Source: an uncultured Trueperaceae bacterium
GTDB lineage: Bacteria > Deinococcota > Deinococci > Deinococcales > Trueperaceae
Direction: 5' to 3'
DNA length: 64,000 nt
Assembly: GCA_937907415.1 (NCBI GenBank)
Contig: CALCHY010000162.1
Span: 11,709-75,708 of the forward strand
Part shown: positions 36,035-46,125 of the stretch, piece after piece
How positions within the stretch are numbered: position 1 is the first letter of the stretch
How the letters are laid out: the number at the start of each line of letters is the position of its first letter
Made by a program: the position numbers and the translations under genes
The notes under the pieces: generated by a model
Database searches by the model: none
Told to the model about the DNA's origin: nothing
What the model saw: only the letters and a program-made list of their open reading frames with translations

Positions 36035-38008
36035 TCAGTCGACGAGGCCCAGCTCACGCAGGCGGGCCGCGATGGCGTCGAGCGCTTCCGGGTTGGCTAT
36101 CACTTCGCGGTTCGGGACTGGCATGCCGTTGACCAGTTGAGTGACGGCCAGCTCCATGGCCTTGCCAGACCGCGTGCGCGGCAGTTGCGGCACGGAAATG
36201 ACGCGCTTCGGCACGTGACGCGGCGACGTGGCGCCACGGATGGTGCGTTTGATGAGGTCGACGAGGGCATCGTCGAGGACGGCGCCCGGCCTGAGGGTAA
36301 CGAGGAGCCACACCTCCTGGTCGTCAGCTGCGCGCCGCGCCACGGCAACCGCTTCGACCACCTCAGGTAGTTCTTCCAATGGGCGATAGATCTCGGCCGT
36401 TCCGATCCGCACGCCGCCCGGGTTGAGGGTGGCGTCCGAGCGCCCGTAAACGACGATGCCGCCGTGCGCGGTGCGCTCGACGAGGTCGCCGTGCCGCCAC
36501 CAGCCTGGGTAGGTTCCGAAGTACGCGGCCTCGTAGCGCGCGAAGTCGGGGTCGCCGAGGAAACGTAATGGCATGGAAGGCAACGCCTTAGCGCACACTA
36601 GCTCTCCCGGTTGCCCAGTTACGGCCGACCCCTGGCCGTCGACGACGCGCAAGTCGACGCCGAGGCCCGGCGCCTGGATCTCGCCTGCATACACGGGAAG
36701 GGTCGGCACCCCGAGCATGAAGCAACTAACGATGTCGGTCCCACCCGAGATCGACGCCAGATGCACGTCGCTCTTGACGTCGCGATAGACGTACTCGAAG
36801 CTGTGAGGCGACAGCGGCGAGCCTGTCGAGGCGATCGTGCGTAACGCGCTCAGGTCGCAGCTCGCGCCCGGCCGCAGGCCCCTCTGCTCCAGTTCCTGGA
36901 GGAAACGCGCGCTCGTGCCGTAGAAGGTGACGCCGAGGCGTTCGGCTAGTCGCCACGTTGCCAGGGCGTCTGGCCACGTCGGCGCGCCGTCGTAGAGCAC
37001 GGCCGTTGCGCCGCTCGCCAGCACGGAGACGAGCCAGTTCCACATCATCCAGCCCGTCGTCGTGAAGTAGTAAACGACGTCCCCTGGCACTATGCCGGAG
37101 TGAAGCGCGTGCTCCTTGCGGTGCGTGAGGAGCGCACCGCCTGCCCTATGCACCATGGCCTTCGGCACGCCGGTCGTGCCTGAGCTATACAACGCGTAGA
37201 GGGGCTGGTCGAACGGCAGTTCCGCGAACGTTAGCGGCGCGCCAGCGTGCGGTCTCAGCCACTCGTCCCACGTCTGTGCAGCGGGCAGGCGGGCCCCCTC
37301 GCCTGGGTAAGGGAGTTCGACAACCTGTAAACCGGCAGGCAAGCGCTGGCGCAGGGCAGCGACGGTGGCGCTGGTGTCATGCGGTTTGCCAGCGTAGCGG
37401 TAGCCGCCAGTGGCGAGCAGCACCTTCGGTTGCACTTGAGCGAAACGCGCACTGGCGGCCTCCGCGCCGAAGTCTGGGGAGCAGGACGTGAACAGGGCCC
37501 CAAGCGAGGCGCTGGCTAGCAGCCCAACGACTACCTCAGGCACGTTGGCGGCGAAGGCGGCCACGGCGTCGCCCTCCCCTACTCCAGCGGCCACCAACGC
37601 TGCCCGCGCGGCCGCCGTCTCGTCCCTGAGTTGCGCCCACGACAGCCGCCGCTCGCTACCGTCCTCAACGACTGCGATGAGGGCGGTGGCGTCCGCGCTA
37701 ACGCCGGGCGGGTAGAGCAGCGCGTGGGCGTAATTGAGGGTGCTGCCCGCGAACCAGCGCGTGTGCGGCATCGGCTCGGGAGATAAAGCGCGCACCCCGC
37801 GCACCTCGAACGGCAGTCGTAGTTCGGTGGCGAGCAGGTTCCAGAAGGCTTCTGGTTGCTCAACGCTCCAAGCGTGAAGGGCCCAGTAGTCGGGTAGCGT
37901 CTCACCACTGGCGCGTTCGGCCGCCAACCTGAAGATGGTCATGGCGCTAGCCTGCACGCTGCTCGCAGAGGGGGTCCAGAGTGGCGCGTCCGCTTCGATA
38001 GGTGTCAA
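36035..38008 (-). CDS. aacS: Acetoacetyl-CoA synthetase
   Basis: 657 residues, the normal AacS length, of the acyl-adenylate superfamily. Landmarks are LWTPSASSVQASAMTIFRL near the N-terminus, the ATP-binding loop YSSGTTGVPKAMVHRAGG, TGWMMWNWLVS, and the C-terminal RSDATLNPGGVRIGTAEIY and RSGKAMELAV (catalytic Lys region). It activates acetoacetate to acetoacetyl-CoA, as in ketone-body or PHB use. The start is a TTG at 38008 next to a GGGAGGAG ribosome site with very short spacing. No in-frame ATG or GTG covers the conserved N-terminus. It is divergent from an ABC exporter. Confidence 0.93.
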   Translation of the reverse strand: MTPIEADAPLWTPSASSVQASAMTIFRLAAERASGETLPDYWALHAWSVEQPEAFWNLLATELRLPFEVRGVRALSPEPMPHTRWFAGSTLNYAHALLYPPGVSADATALIAVVEDGSERRLSWAQLRDETAAARAALVAAGVGEGDAVAAFAANVPEVVVGLLASASLGALFTSCSPDFGAEAASARFAQVQPKVLLATGGYRYAGKPHDTSATVAALRQRLPAGLQVVELPYPGEGARLPAAQTWDEWLRPHAGAPLTFAELPFDQPLYALYSSGTTGVPKAMVHRAGGALLTHRKEHALHSGIVPGDVVYYFTTTGWMMWNWLVSVLASGATAVLYDGAPTWPDALATWRLAERLGVTFYGTSARFLQELEQRGLRPGASCDLSALRTIASTGSPLSPHSFEYVYRDVKSDVHLASISGGTDIVSCFMLGVPTLPVYAGEIQAPGLGVDLRVVDGQGSAVTGQPGELVCAKALPSMPLRFLGDPDFARYEAAYFGTYPGWWRHGDLVERTAHGGIVVYGRSDATLNPGGVRIGTAEIYRPLEELPEVVEAVAVARRAADDQEVWLLVTLRPGAVLDDALVDLIKRTIRGATSPRHVPKRVISVPQLPRTRSGKAMELAVTQLVNGMPVPNREVIANPEALDAIAARLRELGLVD

Positions 38009-38053
38009 CTCCTCCCGCGAGGCAAGCGCCGCGGCACGTACTACTGAGGGATG

Positions 38054-38063
38054 CTGACGTCAG
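38054..38063. promoter_or_regulatory. Palindrome CTGACGTCAG in the aacS/ABC-exporter divergent region
   Basis: A perfect 10-bp palindrome lies 2 nt upstream of the TACCCT element for the exporter and about 46 nt upstream of the aacS start. It is a candidate repressor site. Confidence 0.3.
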
Positions 38064-38065
38064 TG

Positions 38066-38071
38066 TACCCT
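38066..38071 (+). promoter_or_regulatory. Leaderless-type -10 element (TACCCT) for the ABC exporter
   Basis: TACCCT ends 5 nt before the ATG at 38077. It supports the shorter start over the in-frame codon at 38002. Confidence 0.4.
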
Positions 38072-38076
38072 TGGGC

Positions 38077-39924
38077 ATGTTCTCTCGGCGCGGCGGCGTT
38101 CACGAGACGCGCCAAGACTCGCGCATAACTAGCAGTGACTGGGCGCAGTTGCGGCGGGCGTTCTCCTTCTTGAGGCCTCACCGGGCGTCACTCATCGGCG
38201 GCGTTGCGGCCGTCGCGATCTCCGGCGGGCTAGCGCTCCTCTTCCCGCTCCTCATCCGCGACCTGCTCAACTCGGCCTTCGCGCCCGGCGCAGCGGTCAA
38301 CAGCGCCGCGGCTCAACTCAACCGCGTTGCGCTCATACTGCTCGGGCTCATGCTCCTGCAGGCGTTCTTCAACTACCTGCGCATGTTCCTCCTCGGCCGC
38401 ATGGGCGAGGCGGTAGTCGCCGACATGCGCAAGCGCGTGTTCGACCACCTCATCAACTTGTCAGTGCGCTTCTTCGAGGACCGCAAGACCGGCGAGATCA
38501 CGTCGCGCTTGACGGCCGACATCGCCACCTTGCAGGGCGCCGTCTCACTGCAGCTCGCGCAGTTCGTCAACCAAGGCGTGACGCTGCTCGGCGGGATGGC
38601 GGTCCTGCTCGTGCTCGAGTGGCGGCTTACGCTGCTCATGCTCGCCGTCATTCCCGCGTTGGTGGTGGCGGCCGCGTTCTTCAGCCGCGGGTTGCGCCGT
38701 TCCAGCACCGCCTTCCAGGACGACCTCGCGTCCGCCAACGCCACGGCGGACGAGGCCATAACGTCCATCCGCGTCGTCAAGTCGTTCACGGCAGAGGGCT
38801 GGGAGGCGGAGCGTTACGGCGCGGCGATCGAGCGGTCGTTCCAGAGCGCCCTGGTGAGGGTCAAGCTGCGCGCGTACTTCATTCCAGCCGTCATCCTCGG
38901 CATGTCGCTAGGCCTCGCGCTCGTACTCTGGTACGGCGGTCGGCTGGCGGTGGCTGGGGCGTTACAGAGTGGCGACCTCGTCGCTTTCCTCCTCATCACC
39001 GTGTTCGTGGCTGGGAGCATCGGGACGTTCACCGACTTATGGGCGCAGTTGCAACAGGCGATTGGCGCCTCGAAGCGCATCTTCGAGCTGTTGGACGAGG
39101 CGAGCGACCTGCCCGAGGCGCAGGAGCCGGTGCGCCTCACTAACGTGCGCGGCGAGGTGCGGCTCGAGGACGTCACGTTCGGCTACGGCCGCGGAGGCGA
39201 CGCCGTGCTGCGCGGCGTCAGCCTAACCGCCCGGCCAGGCGAGGTCGTCGCGCTCGTCGGTCACAGCGGTGCAGGCAAGAGCACCCTCGTGAGCCTGGTT
39301 TCGCGCTTCTACGACGTCACCTCGGGGCGCGTCACCCTCGACGGCGTGGACGTGCGTGACCTCGCAACCGCGGACCTGCGGGGCCTCATCGGGTTAGTGC
39401 CGCAGGAGACTCAGCTCTTCTCAGGCTCGGTAATGGAGAACGTGCGCTATGGGCGGCCGGGCGCCACCGACGCCGCCGTCAAAGCGGCGAGCGTCGCCGC
39501 GAACGCCGACGGCTTCATCGCCGCACTGCCGCAGGGTTATGCCACCCAAGTCGGGGAGCGCGGCGTCATGCTCTCCGGCGGGCAACGTCAGCGCCTCGCC
39601 ATAGCCCGCGCTCTCCTCAAAGACCCGAAGATCCTCATCCTCGACGAGGCAACGAGCTCCCTCGACAGCGAATCGGAGTCGCTGGTGCAGGCCGCACTCG
39701 AGGTCCTCATGCGCGGGCGCACCACCTTCGTCATCGCTCACCGCCTCGCGACGGTGCGGCGCGCGGACCGCATCGTGGTGCTTGCTGACGGCCGCATCAT
39801 CGAGAGCGGCACTCACGACGAGTTGCTCGAGGCGAGAGGCGCTTACGCCGACCTCTACGAGTTGCAGTTCAAGCGCGATACCACCGCCAACCTGGTCACC
39901 GGTAGCGCCGGGGGCCGCGGTTAG
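38077..39924 (+). CDS. ABC exporter, fused membrane and ATPase half-transporter
   Basis: 615 residues. A six-helix export domain (about 25-330) is followed by an ABC ATPase. Walker [10 protein letters not shown] is near 395-403, the signature [15 protein letters not shown] near 499 and the Walker [16 protein letters not shown]. The pattern is the MsbA/BmrA-type lipid or drug exporter working as a homodimer, because no second half-transporter is adjacent. ATG 38077 is favoured by the promoter element; an in-frame start at 38002 would overlap aacS. uvrB follows after 26 nt with its own element. Confidence 0.93.
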   Translation: MFSRRGGVHETRQDSRITSSDWAQLRRAFSFLRPHRASLIGGVAAVAISGGLALLFPLLIRDLLNSAFAPGAAVNSAAAQLNRVALILLGLMLLQAFFNYLRMFLLGRMGEAVVADMRKRVFDHLINLSVRFFEDRKTGEITSRLTADIATLQGAVSLQLAQFVNQGVTLLGGMAVLLVLEWRLTLLMLAVIPALVVAAAFFSRGLRRSSTAFQDDLASANATADEAITSIRVVKSFTAEGWEAERYGAAIERSFQSALVRVKLRAYFIPAVILGMSLGLALVLWYGGRLAVAGALQSGDLVAFLLITVFVAGSIGTFTDLWAQLQQAIGASKRIFELLDEASDLPEAQEPVRLTNVRGEVRLEDVTFGYGRGGDAVLRGVSLTARPGEVVALVGHSGAGKSTLVSLVSRFYDVTSGRVTLDGVDVRDLATADLRGLIGLVPQETQLFSGSVMENVRYGRPGATDAAVKAASVAANADGFIAALPQGYATQVGERGVMLSGGQRQRLAIARALLKDPKILILDEATSSLDSESESLVQAALEVLMRGRTTFVIAHRLATVRRADRIVVLADGRIIESGTHDELLEARGAYADLYELQFKRDTTANLVTGSAGGRG

Positions 39925-39936
39925 CCAACCGCGAAG

Positions 39937-39942
39937 TACAAT
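39937..39942 (+). promoter_or_regulatory. Leaderless-type -10 element (TACAAT) for uvrB
   Basis: TACAAT, one base from the TATAAT consensus, ends 8 nt before the uvrB ATG at 39951, in the 26-nt gap after the exporter gene. uvrB is therefore likely to have its own transcript. Confidence 0.5.
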
Positions 39943-39950
39943 GGCAGGTC

Positions 39951-42026
39951 ATGTCCCTGATCGTGAAAGCGCCGTACACGCCTAAAGGCGACCAACCTGA
40001 GGCCATCTCCGGCTTGGTAGGCGGCCTGCAAGACGGCCTGCGCTTCCAGACCTTGCTTGGCGCGACGGGGACAGGCAAGACCTACACGATGGCGAAAGTC
40101 ATCGAGGCGGTGCAGCGCCCAGCGCTGATCCTAGCGCCCAACAAGGTATTGACGGCGCAGCTCGCGGCCGAGTTCCGCGACTACTTCCCGGACGCCGCCG
40201 TCGAGTTCTTCATCTCCTACTACGACTACTATCAACCGGAAGCGTACGTGCCTTCTCGCGACCTGTTCATCGAGAAGGACGCGAACATCAACATGGAACT
40301 CGAGCGCTTGCGGCACTCGACGACGCGCTCGCTCCTAACGCGCCGCGACGTGATCGTGGTGGCGTCGGTTTCTGCCATCTACGGTTTGGGCTCGCCTGAG
40401 GAGTACGAGAAGCTTCACCTCATGCTGCAAGTCGGCAAGCCCCTCCCGCGCGACGAGATCCTCGCCACCCTCGTCAGGCAGCAGTACGAGCGCAACGACG
40501 TCGAGTTGGCTGCCGGTAGGTTCCGGGCGCGCGGCGACGTCGTCGAGGTGTGGGCGGCGTATGAAGAGCGTCCGCTGCGCATCGAGCTGTGGGGTGACGA
40601 GGTCGATCGCCTCACGATGATCGACCCGGTAACGGGCGAGGAAGTGGCCGAGCTCGAGAGCGCCATGGTCTTCCCCGCCAAGCACTACGTGACGCCATAC
40701 GACAAGCTCGCCCCAGCGGTCGAGGAGATAGAACACGACCTCGCTACGCGCCTGGCGTACTTCGACGCGACCGGCAAGCTGCTCGAGAAGCAGCGCCTGA
40801 AGGAGCGCACGGCGTACGACCTCGAGATGCTGCGCACGCTCGGCTACTGCTCCGGCATCGAGAACTACTCCCGCTACCTGGAGCGCCGCGCTCCGGGCAG
40901 CACGCCAGGCACGCTCCTCGACTACTTCCCGGACGACTACATCACTTTCCTCGACGAGTCGCACGTCATGCTCCCGCAGGTGCGCGGCATGTTCAACGGC
41001 GACCGCGCGCGCAAGCAGACCTTGGTCGATTACGGCTTCAGGCTGCCTGCCGCGCTCGACAACCGCCCCCTTACCGAGGAGGAGTTCCTCACCAAGGTCG
41101 GTCAGGCCGTGTTCGTCAGCGCAACGCCCACAGAGCGCGAGCTCGGCATGTCCGACTTGGTCGCCGAGCAGGTCATCCGCCCGACCGGCCTCGTCGACCC
41201 AGAGATCTCGATCAAACCGAGCAAGGGCCAGATCGACGACCTGCTCTTCGCTGCCAGGGCGCGCGCCGAGCGCGGCGAGCGCGTGCTCGTCACGACGCTA
41301 ACGAAGCGCATGGCCGAGGACCTCACCGAGTACCTCGCGACGAAGGGCATCAGGGTGAGGTACATGCACTCCGACATCGACGCGGTCGAGCGCCAGGTCA
41401 TCATCCGCGACCTGCGCCTTGGGCACTTCGACGTGCTGGTGGGCATCAACCTCCTGCGTGAGGGACTCGACCTGCCGGAGGTCAGCCTCGTCGCCATCCT
41501 CGACGCGGACAAGGCCGGCTTCTTGCGCAGTGAACGCTCCCTCATCCAGACCATCGGGCGCGCAGCGCGTAACGTCAACGGTGAGGTGTTCCTCTACGCG
41601 GACGAGACGAGCGAAGCCATGCGCCTAGCCATCGACGAGACGAACCGCCGCCGCGCGAAGCAGGTGGCGTTCAACGAACTGCACGGCATCACGCCGGAGT
41701 CCATTCGCAAGCGCGTCCACGACGTCATCCGCGGTCACGAGGACGATGCCGTCGACGAGGTGCAGGCGCCCCTTGACCCGTGGGAACGTGAGTTGCTGTT
41801 CGACGACACGAGGCAGGAGTTGGCCGAACTTGAGAACGAGATGTGGGAGGCGTCCGAGAAGCTCGACTTCGAGAAGGCGGCAGCCGTGCGCGACCGCATC
41901 CGCGAGCTAGAGGCGCGCTTGCAGGGGCGCGAGGTGCTGATGACGCCGCTGCCTGGCCAGGCGAAGCGCGGGACGCCGGGCGCAAAGGTCGAGGCGGCAG
42001 GGCGCACGCGTAAGGCGCGGGCCTGA
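39951..42026 (+). CDS. uvrB: UvrABC excinuclease subunit B
   Basis: 691 residues, within the usual 660-700. Walker [17 protein letters not shown] is at 36-50. The beta-hairpin that clamps damaged DNA is seen as [20 protein letters not shown]. Helicase-like motifs include [30 protein letters not shown] and [14 protein letters not shown] domain ([22 protein letters not shown]) near the C-terminus contacts UvrC. It verifies damage in nucleotide excision repair. A basic tail ends the protein. The next gene starts 11 nt later. Confidence 0.98.
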   Translation: MSLIVKAPYTPKGDQPEAISGLVGGLQDGLRFQTLLGATGTGKTYTMAKVIEAVQRPALILAPNKVLTAQLAAEFRDYFPDAAVEFFISYYDYYQPEAYVPSRDLFIEKDANINMELERLRHSTTRSLLTRRDVIVVASVSAIYGLGSPEEYEKLHLMLQVGKPLPRDEILATLVRQQYERNDVELAAGRFRARGDVVEVWAAYEERPLRIELWGDEVDRLTMIDPVTGEEVAELESAMVFPAKHYVTPYDKLAPAVEEIEHDLATRLAYFDATGKLLEKQRLKERTAYDLEMLRTLGYCSGIENYSRYLERRAPGSTPGTLLDYFPDDYITFLDESHVMLPQVRGMFNGDRARKQTLVDYGFRLPAALDNRPLTEEEFLTKVGQAVFVSATPTERELGMSDLVAEQVIRPTGLVDPEISIKPSKGQIDDLLFAARARAERGERVLVTTLTKRMAEDLTEYLATKGIRVRYMHSDIDAVERQVIIRDLRLGHFDVLVGINLLREGLDLPEVSLVAILDADKAGFLRSERSLIQTIGRAARNVNGEVFLYADETSEAMRLAIDETNRRRAKQVAFNELHGITPESIRKRVHDVIRGHEDDAVDEVQAPLDPWERELLFDDTRQELAELENEMWEASEKLDFEKAAAVRDRIRELEARLQGREVLMTPLPGQAKRGTPGAKVEAAGRTRKARA

Positions 42027-42036
42027 CGGGGACGAA

Positions 42037-43662
42037 GTGCGGCAGCGCCAGCATGTTGGAGGAGAGTCGTTGCGATCCGGCGGGGGTAGGGTTCAGCTAA
42101 GACTGCTGGTGACGCTAGTCCTGGCGAGTTGGTGCATGGCGCTAGCCCAACCGTTGGCGGCCGCTGGCGGTTGGGCTCGCCCCGTTGAAGTGCCAACTGA
42201 GCGCCCTGCCGCGGCGGTCGGCGTGCGCGTAACGACTAGCGGCAGCGAGCTCGTGTGGGCGGATCAGCAGGGCGTGTGGGTGAAGCCGAACGGCGGCGAC
42301 CCTACGCTCCTGGCGGCCGCCCAGAACGTTCGCGGCGTTTCTGCTGGCGACGCGGGCGGCGAACTAGCGGTCGCTTGGGCGCAGCGTGACCGCAACACCG
42401 GGCAGTACGGGCACTTCGTGTGGCGCGCTGGGCAGGTCACGGAACTGTTCACGGACCCCGTAGAAGTCGCCCTCGACTTCGTAACGCTAGAAGGCGCCAC
42501 CTACGTGGCGGGCACGCTACGGCGCCAAGGCAACGCGCAACTGACACTGCTCCCCCTGAGCGGCGGGGCGCCTGTAGTCTTGCGCACGACCCCGCTGTCC
42601 GTGCGTGGGCTCACCTTCGCCGCGGCGCCAACTGGCGCCCTGTGGGCAGCGTGGCTGGAGGGCAAGACCGAGCGAACCGAGTTCGGCGTCAACGCAGAGT
42701 GGCACGCTTACGCCTTGCTGGTGGACGGCAGTGGCGCGGCGCTACCACTCGACCTCGGCAACGCCGACGTGACTGATGAACGCCAACGCGCCGTGATCGC
42801 GGCCGCACCGGGCGGCGCTAACGTCATGTGGAGCGCCGAGGACGGCGGCCTGCAACTAGCGAGCGTGGCTGGCGCGACCGGCACCCTCGAGCGCGGCCAA
42901 CTAGTCGAGCTTGAGGAGACGGGCAGGCCGCTTGCTGGCGCCTGGCCCTACTTCTACTGGACTGGGGGCTCGAGCTTCAAGCGCATCGACGCTAGCGCCC
43001 CCCAGGCCGCGACGGCGACGAACATCTTGTGGTCACCCGTGACGGTGGAGGGCGCGGCCTTCGGGCACGCGGGCGCTGCCTCGGAACCTGGTCTTGCTGT
43101 GCTCGCCTGGTACGGCAGGGCGCAAGGTGGCGGCGTTGCCATCTATACGGCAGACGACGCCGCGCCGATGCCCCTTACTCCCTTAGACCGCATCGCCCGC
43201 CTCATGGGGTGGAACCCATGGTTCGTTGCCGAGCAGGCCATCGGGCAGGCGCTGACGGCGCTGCTCGTCGGCGTCCTTGGCGTCCTCGCGTTCGTTCCTT
43301 ACCTCCTCATCACCGCGCCGCTCACGGCGCGGGCCGTCAGCAGGCGCGCCCGTGCCGGCAAGGCGGGACTTGGGCGCGGGGCGGGCGCCGGCTTGATCGT
43401 GGGAGCCATGCCCCTACTCGCTGCCAGCGTGGCTCTCGCGCTTACCGGCGTCTATGGGCACACGGCGCCAGTAGCAACGGTTGCCGTCGTGGCAGCCGCC
43501 CTCCTCGTCGGGCTCGGGGTTGCTTATCTGGTTGCCGGGAGAGGCGACCGCGAGGTGCAAGCGAACTTGCTGATCGCCGCCGCCCTCACCGTCTTCGGGA
43601 GCGTCACGGTCTGGTCGTTCATCACCTACCCAGCGTGGGCTCCACTAGTTGGCCTGACGTGA
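42037..43662 (+). CDS. Unknown secreted/membrane protein: periplasmic repeat region plus C-terminal helices
   Basis: 541 residues, family not recognised. A signal-like segment (about 20-42) is followed by about 345 residues of short beta-rich repeats with recurring W..., A.AW... and VW segments. This looks like a beta-propeller exposed outside the inner membrane. From about 390 onward come four to five membrane helices, separated by a basic loop (AVSRRARAGKAGLGRG), then the end. This is a sensor- or scaffold-like arrangement with a cytoplasmic basic loop. No enzyme motif was found. It follows uvrB closely but probably has an unrelated role. Confidence 0.6.
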   Translation: MRQRQHVGGESLRSGGGRVQLRLLVTLVLASWCMALAQPLAAAGGWARPVEVPTERPAAAVGVRVTTSGSELVWADQQGVWVKPNGGDPTLLAAAQNVRGVSAGDAGGELAVAWAQRDRNTGQYGHFVWRAGQVTELFTDPVEVALDFVTLEGATYVAGTLRRQGNAQLTLLPLSGGAPVVLRTTPLSVRGLTFAAAPTGALWAAWLEGKTERTEFGVNAEWHAYALLVDGSGAALPLDLGNADVTDERQRAVIAAAPGGANVMWSAEDGGLQLASVAGATGTLERGQLVELEETGRPLAGAWPYFYWTGGSSFKRIDASAPQAATATNILWSPVTVEGAAFGHAGAASEPGLAVLAWYGRAQGGGVAIYTADDAAPMPLTPLDRIARLMGWNPWFVAEQAIGQALTALLVGVLGVLAFVPYLLITAPLTARAVSRRARAGKAGLGRGAGAGLIVGAMPLLAASVALALTGVYGHTAPVATVAVVAAALLVGLGVAYLVAGRGDREVQANLLIAAALTVFGSVTVWSFITYPAWAPLVGLT

Positions 43663-43696
43663 GGCACGCCGCTCGTGGGGCGTGTGATGCGTGTGT

Positions 43697-43702
43697 TAGG
43701 CT
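43697..43702 (+). promoter_or_regulatory. Leaderless-type -10 element (TAGGCT) for carD
   Basis: TAGGCT ends 8 nt before the ATG at 43711, which fixes the CarD start over in-frame codons further upstream. Confidence 0.45.
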
Positions 43703-43710
43703 TGGCAAGC

Positions 43711-44202
43711 ATGAATTTTGAAGTGGGTGACCACGTCGTTTACCCGTCTCAGGGCGCTGGGGTGGTGGCTGAACGGACCTCGCGTGTAGTGCTCGGGCAA
43801 GCTCACGAGTACCTCAAGGTCGTCTTCGTTAGGGGCGACATGGAAGTGCTCGTACCCATCAAGAAGGGCCAGGAGGTCGGCTTACGCCACACCGTTGACA
43901 AGGAGGAGGTGGCGCGCCTCATCGACTCGATCAAGGCGGCCGACCTGACCCTCCCGGCGCAGTGGCCACCGCGCTTCCGCGCCGAGCAGGACATCCTCTC
44001 AGGTGGCAGCGCGTACGACTTGGCGCGCCTCATCGGGGTGTTGGCCAAGCGCGACGCCGAGAAGGGCCTAGCAGCCACCGAGCGCGAGGTGCTCGATAGC
44101 GCCCGCACCATGCTGAGTAGCGAGCTGGCCGTCGTGCTTGACGTCGAACTTGGCGCGGCAGAGGACATGTTGACTGCGGCCATGGACGTTCACACCGTGT
44201 GA
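43711..44202 (+). CDS. CarD-family transcriptional regulator
   Basis: 163 residues from ATG 43711, which begins exactly at the conserved NFEVGDHVVYPSQGAGVV segment of the RNA-polymerase-interacting domain (Tudor-like, about 1-60). The C-terminal helical part (about 65-163) would contact promoter DNA at the upstream edge of the bubble. CarD proteins bind the RNA polymerase beta subunit and stabilise open complexes, notably at ribosomal RNA promoters. The stop overlaps the rsmA start as GTGA at 44199, linking a transcription factor to a ribosome-maturation enzyme. Confidence 0.92.
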   Translation: MNFEVGDHVVYPSQGAGVVAERTSRVVLGQAHEYLKVVFVRGDMEVLVPIKKGQEVGLRHTVDKEEVARLIDSIKAADLTLPAQWPPRFRAEQDILSGGSAYDLARLIGVLAKRDAEKGLAATEREVLDSARTMLSSELAVVLDVELGAAEDMLTAAMDVHTV

Positions 44203-45089
44203 CAGAAGAACCTTCGGCGAAGAGCGGATCACCCTTGACCGCGCGTTCGCGCGTCGCCGCGCTCCTCGACCAGTACGGCCTGAGGGCCGACAAGGGGTTC
44301 GGGCAGAACTTCCTAGTCGACGAGGCGGCGCTCCGTGCCATCGTCGCCGCCGCCGCCATCGCACCTGGCGACCACGTCCTCGAGGTCGGTCCAGGGCTAG
44401 GGGTGCTGACTCGCGCCCTCTTGAACGCTGGCGCCAACGTCACGAGCGTAGAGCTGGACGCCAGGCTCCTCCCCTTGCTGAAAGCGGAGTTCGCCACTGA
44501 GTTGGGCAAGGAGGGGCCGGGACGGCTTGACCTCGTACACGAGGACGCTTTGCGCTTCGACCTCGCCGCCATGCCCATGCGCTCCAAGCTCGTTGCGAAC
44601 TTGCCCTACAACGTTGCCACGCCGATCGTCGCGCGCGTGCTCGAGTCTGGGCGCTTCTCGCGCCTCGTCTTCTTGGTGCAACGGGAGGTCGGCGAGCGCT
44701 TGAGCGCCGCTCCCACCTCGCCAGCGTACGGGGCGCTAACGCTGCTCGTCGGGCACTTCGGGCGCGCGAAGCTCGTAAGGCACGTGCCGCCCGGCGCCTT
44801 CCTCCCGCCACCGAAGGTGACTTCCTCAGTCGTGCGCATAGACACTGACGAGTCAGCCACGCCAAACCCGGCGCTCTTCAAGCTCATCCACCAAGGGTTC
44901 GCGCACAGGCGCAAGACGCTCGTCAAGAACCTTGTCTACGCCGGCTTCGAGCGCCCTCAGGCCGAAGCGGCCGTCACCGGCATCGGCCGCGACCTGAGGG
45001 TGCGCGCGGAAGAGCTCGACCACGCCGCCTTCGTCGCCTTGGCTGCCGCGCTTGATGGTGCTAGACCCACGGCAGACGTTTCCTCATGA
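44199..45089 (+). CDS. rsmA: 16S rRNA dimethyladenosine transferase
   Basis: 296 residues from GTG 44199, overlapping the carD stop. SAM-binding motif EVGPGLGVLTRAL is at 62-74 and the catalytic NLPYNVATPI is at 134-143. The upstream KGFGQNFLVD segment is the RNA-binding start of the family. The enzyme dimethylates two adjacent adenines in the 3' hairpin of 16S rRNA late in 30S assembly. It is probably co-translated with carD. Confidence 0.96.
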   Translation: MTEEPSAKSGSPLTARSRVAALLDQYGLRADKGFGQNFLVDEAALRAIVAAAAIAPGDHVLEVGPGLGVLTRALLNAGANVTSVELDARLLPLLKAEFATELGKEGPGRLDLVHEDALRFDLAAMPMRSKLVANLPYNVATPIVARVLESGRFSRLVFLVQREVGERLSAAPTSPAYGALTLLVGHFGRAKLVRHVPPGAFLPPPKVTSSVVRIDTDESATPNPALFKLIHQGFAHRRKTLVKNLVYAGFERPQAEAAVTGIGRDLRVRAEELDHAAFVALAAALDGARPTADVSS

Positions 45090-45098
45090 AGTGGTGAG

Positions 45099-45104
45099 TA
45101 TACT
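45099..45104 (+). promoter_or_regulatory. -10-like element TATACT upstream of the PfkB kinase gene
   Basis: TATACT lies 76 nt before the ATG at 45181. No good -35 box is seen. A GTAGGAG ribosome site precedes the start, so this transcript would be led, unlike the others. Confidence 0.35.
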
Positions 45105-45180
45105 GACCTAAGCAACAACATCTTCCCGGCGGCCCCGGCATCACGCTGGCCCGGCTGTGTCGGTAGGAGCGAATTAACGA

Positions 45181-46125
45181 ATGGCCCACTTCTTCGTGGT
45201 CGGCGACGCAACTGTCGATCAGATGTACTTCGTCAACGACTTCCCCGAACACGGCGGCGAAGTCCAAGCTATACGTGCCGTAATGGAGCCAGGCGGCTCT
45301 GGCGGCACGGTGGCCGCCGTCCTCGCGCAGCTCGGCAACCCGACTCGCATCGCCACGCGCGTAGGGAGCGGGCCGTTCTCGGCATTGGCGCTACGCAATA
45401 TCGTCGCTGCAGGCGTCGATACCAGCCTCGTCCAGCACGACCCAGACCTCCAAACGAGCTCGATCATGCTCCTCATCACCCCGGACGCGCAGCGCACCAT
45501 GGTCAGCGCAGCCGGCGCCAGCCGCCACCTCGACTCCGCGGAACTGAAGGAGTCGGACGTTGCCGCCTGCGACGCCCTCGTGATGAGCGCGTACAGTCTG
45601 ATCAGCGGACCGCAGAAGGAGTACGCGCTTCAGGCGCTCGCGTACGCGCGCAAGCACAAGCTCACTACCTTCGTCGACTTGGGCACAGGCGCCGTGAAGG
45701 CCATGCAGCACCGCCTGATCTCCGTCCTCAGCGGCGTGGATTACTGGCTCATGAACGAGCACGAGCTTTACCTCCTCACTGGCCGCACGTCGATCTCGGA
45801 GGCCGTGCACGACTTACGTGACGCCGGCATCGAGCAGTTAGTCGTCAAGGTCGGCGCCATGGGCTCCATCGTCATCAACTCAGAGAGCAACGAGCTGATC
45901 GAGGCGCATGAGATAGACAGCGTGGTCGACTCGACGGGCGCAGGCGACTACTACACGGCGGCGTTCGCGCACGCCATCATGGCCGGACACGACATGCACT
46001 GGGCCGCGCGCTACGGCAACGTGGCAGGGGCGCTCAACACCACGGTCGTCGGGGCGCAAGGCCTAACGATCGATGAGGAAACGCTGATGCGTCACGCAGC
46101 GGTGCTGGCCGATGCGCCGGCCTGA
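45181..46125 (+). CDS. PfkB-family carbohydrate kinase
   Basis: 314 residues. An N-terminal VVGDATVDQMYFVNDFPEHGGE substrate lid is followed by the PGGSGGTVAAVLAQLG sugar-binding glycine segment. DSTGAGDYYTAAF near 250-262 supplies the catalytic Asp256 and the anion hole. The enzyme phosphorylates a sugar or nucleoside-type substrate with ATP. The lid and Gly-Gly motifs are ribokinase-like, but the substrate is not fixed. The next gene overlaps its end by 14 nt. Confidence 0.88.
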   Translation: MAHFFVVGDATVDQMYFVNDFPEHGGEVQAIRAVMEPGGSGGTVAAVLAQLGNPTRIATRVGSGPFSALALRNIVAAGVDTSLVQHDPDLQTSSIMLLITPDAQRTMVSAAGASRHLDSAELKESDVAACDALVMSAYSLISGPQKEYALQALAYARKHKLTTFVDLGTGAVKAMQHRLISVLSGVDYWLMNEHELYLLTGRTSISEAVHDLRDAGIEQLVVKVGAMGSIVINSESNELIEAHEIDSVVDSTGAGDYYTAAFAHAIMAGHDMHWAARYGNVAGALNTTVVGAQGLTIDEETLMRHAAVLADAPA

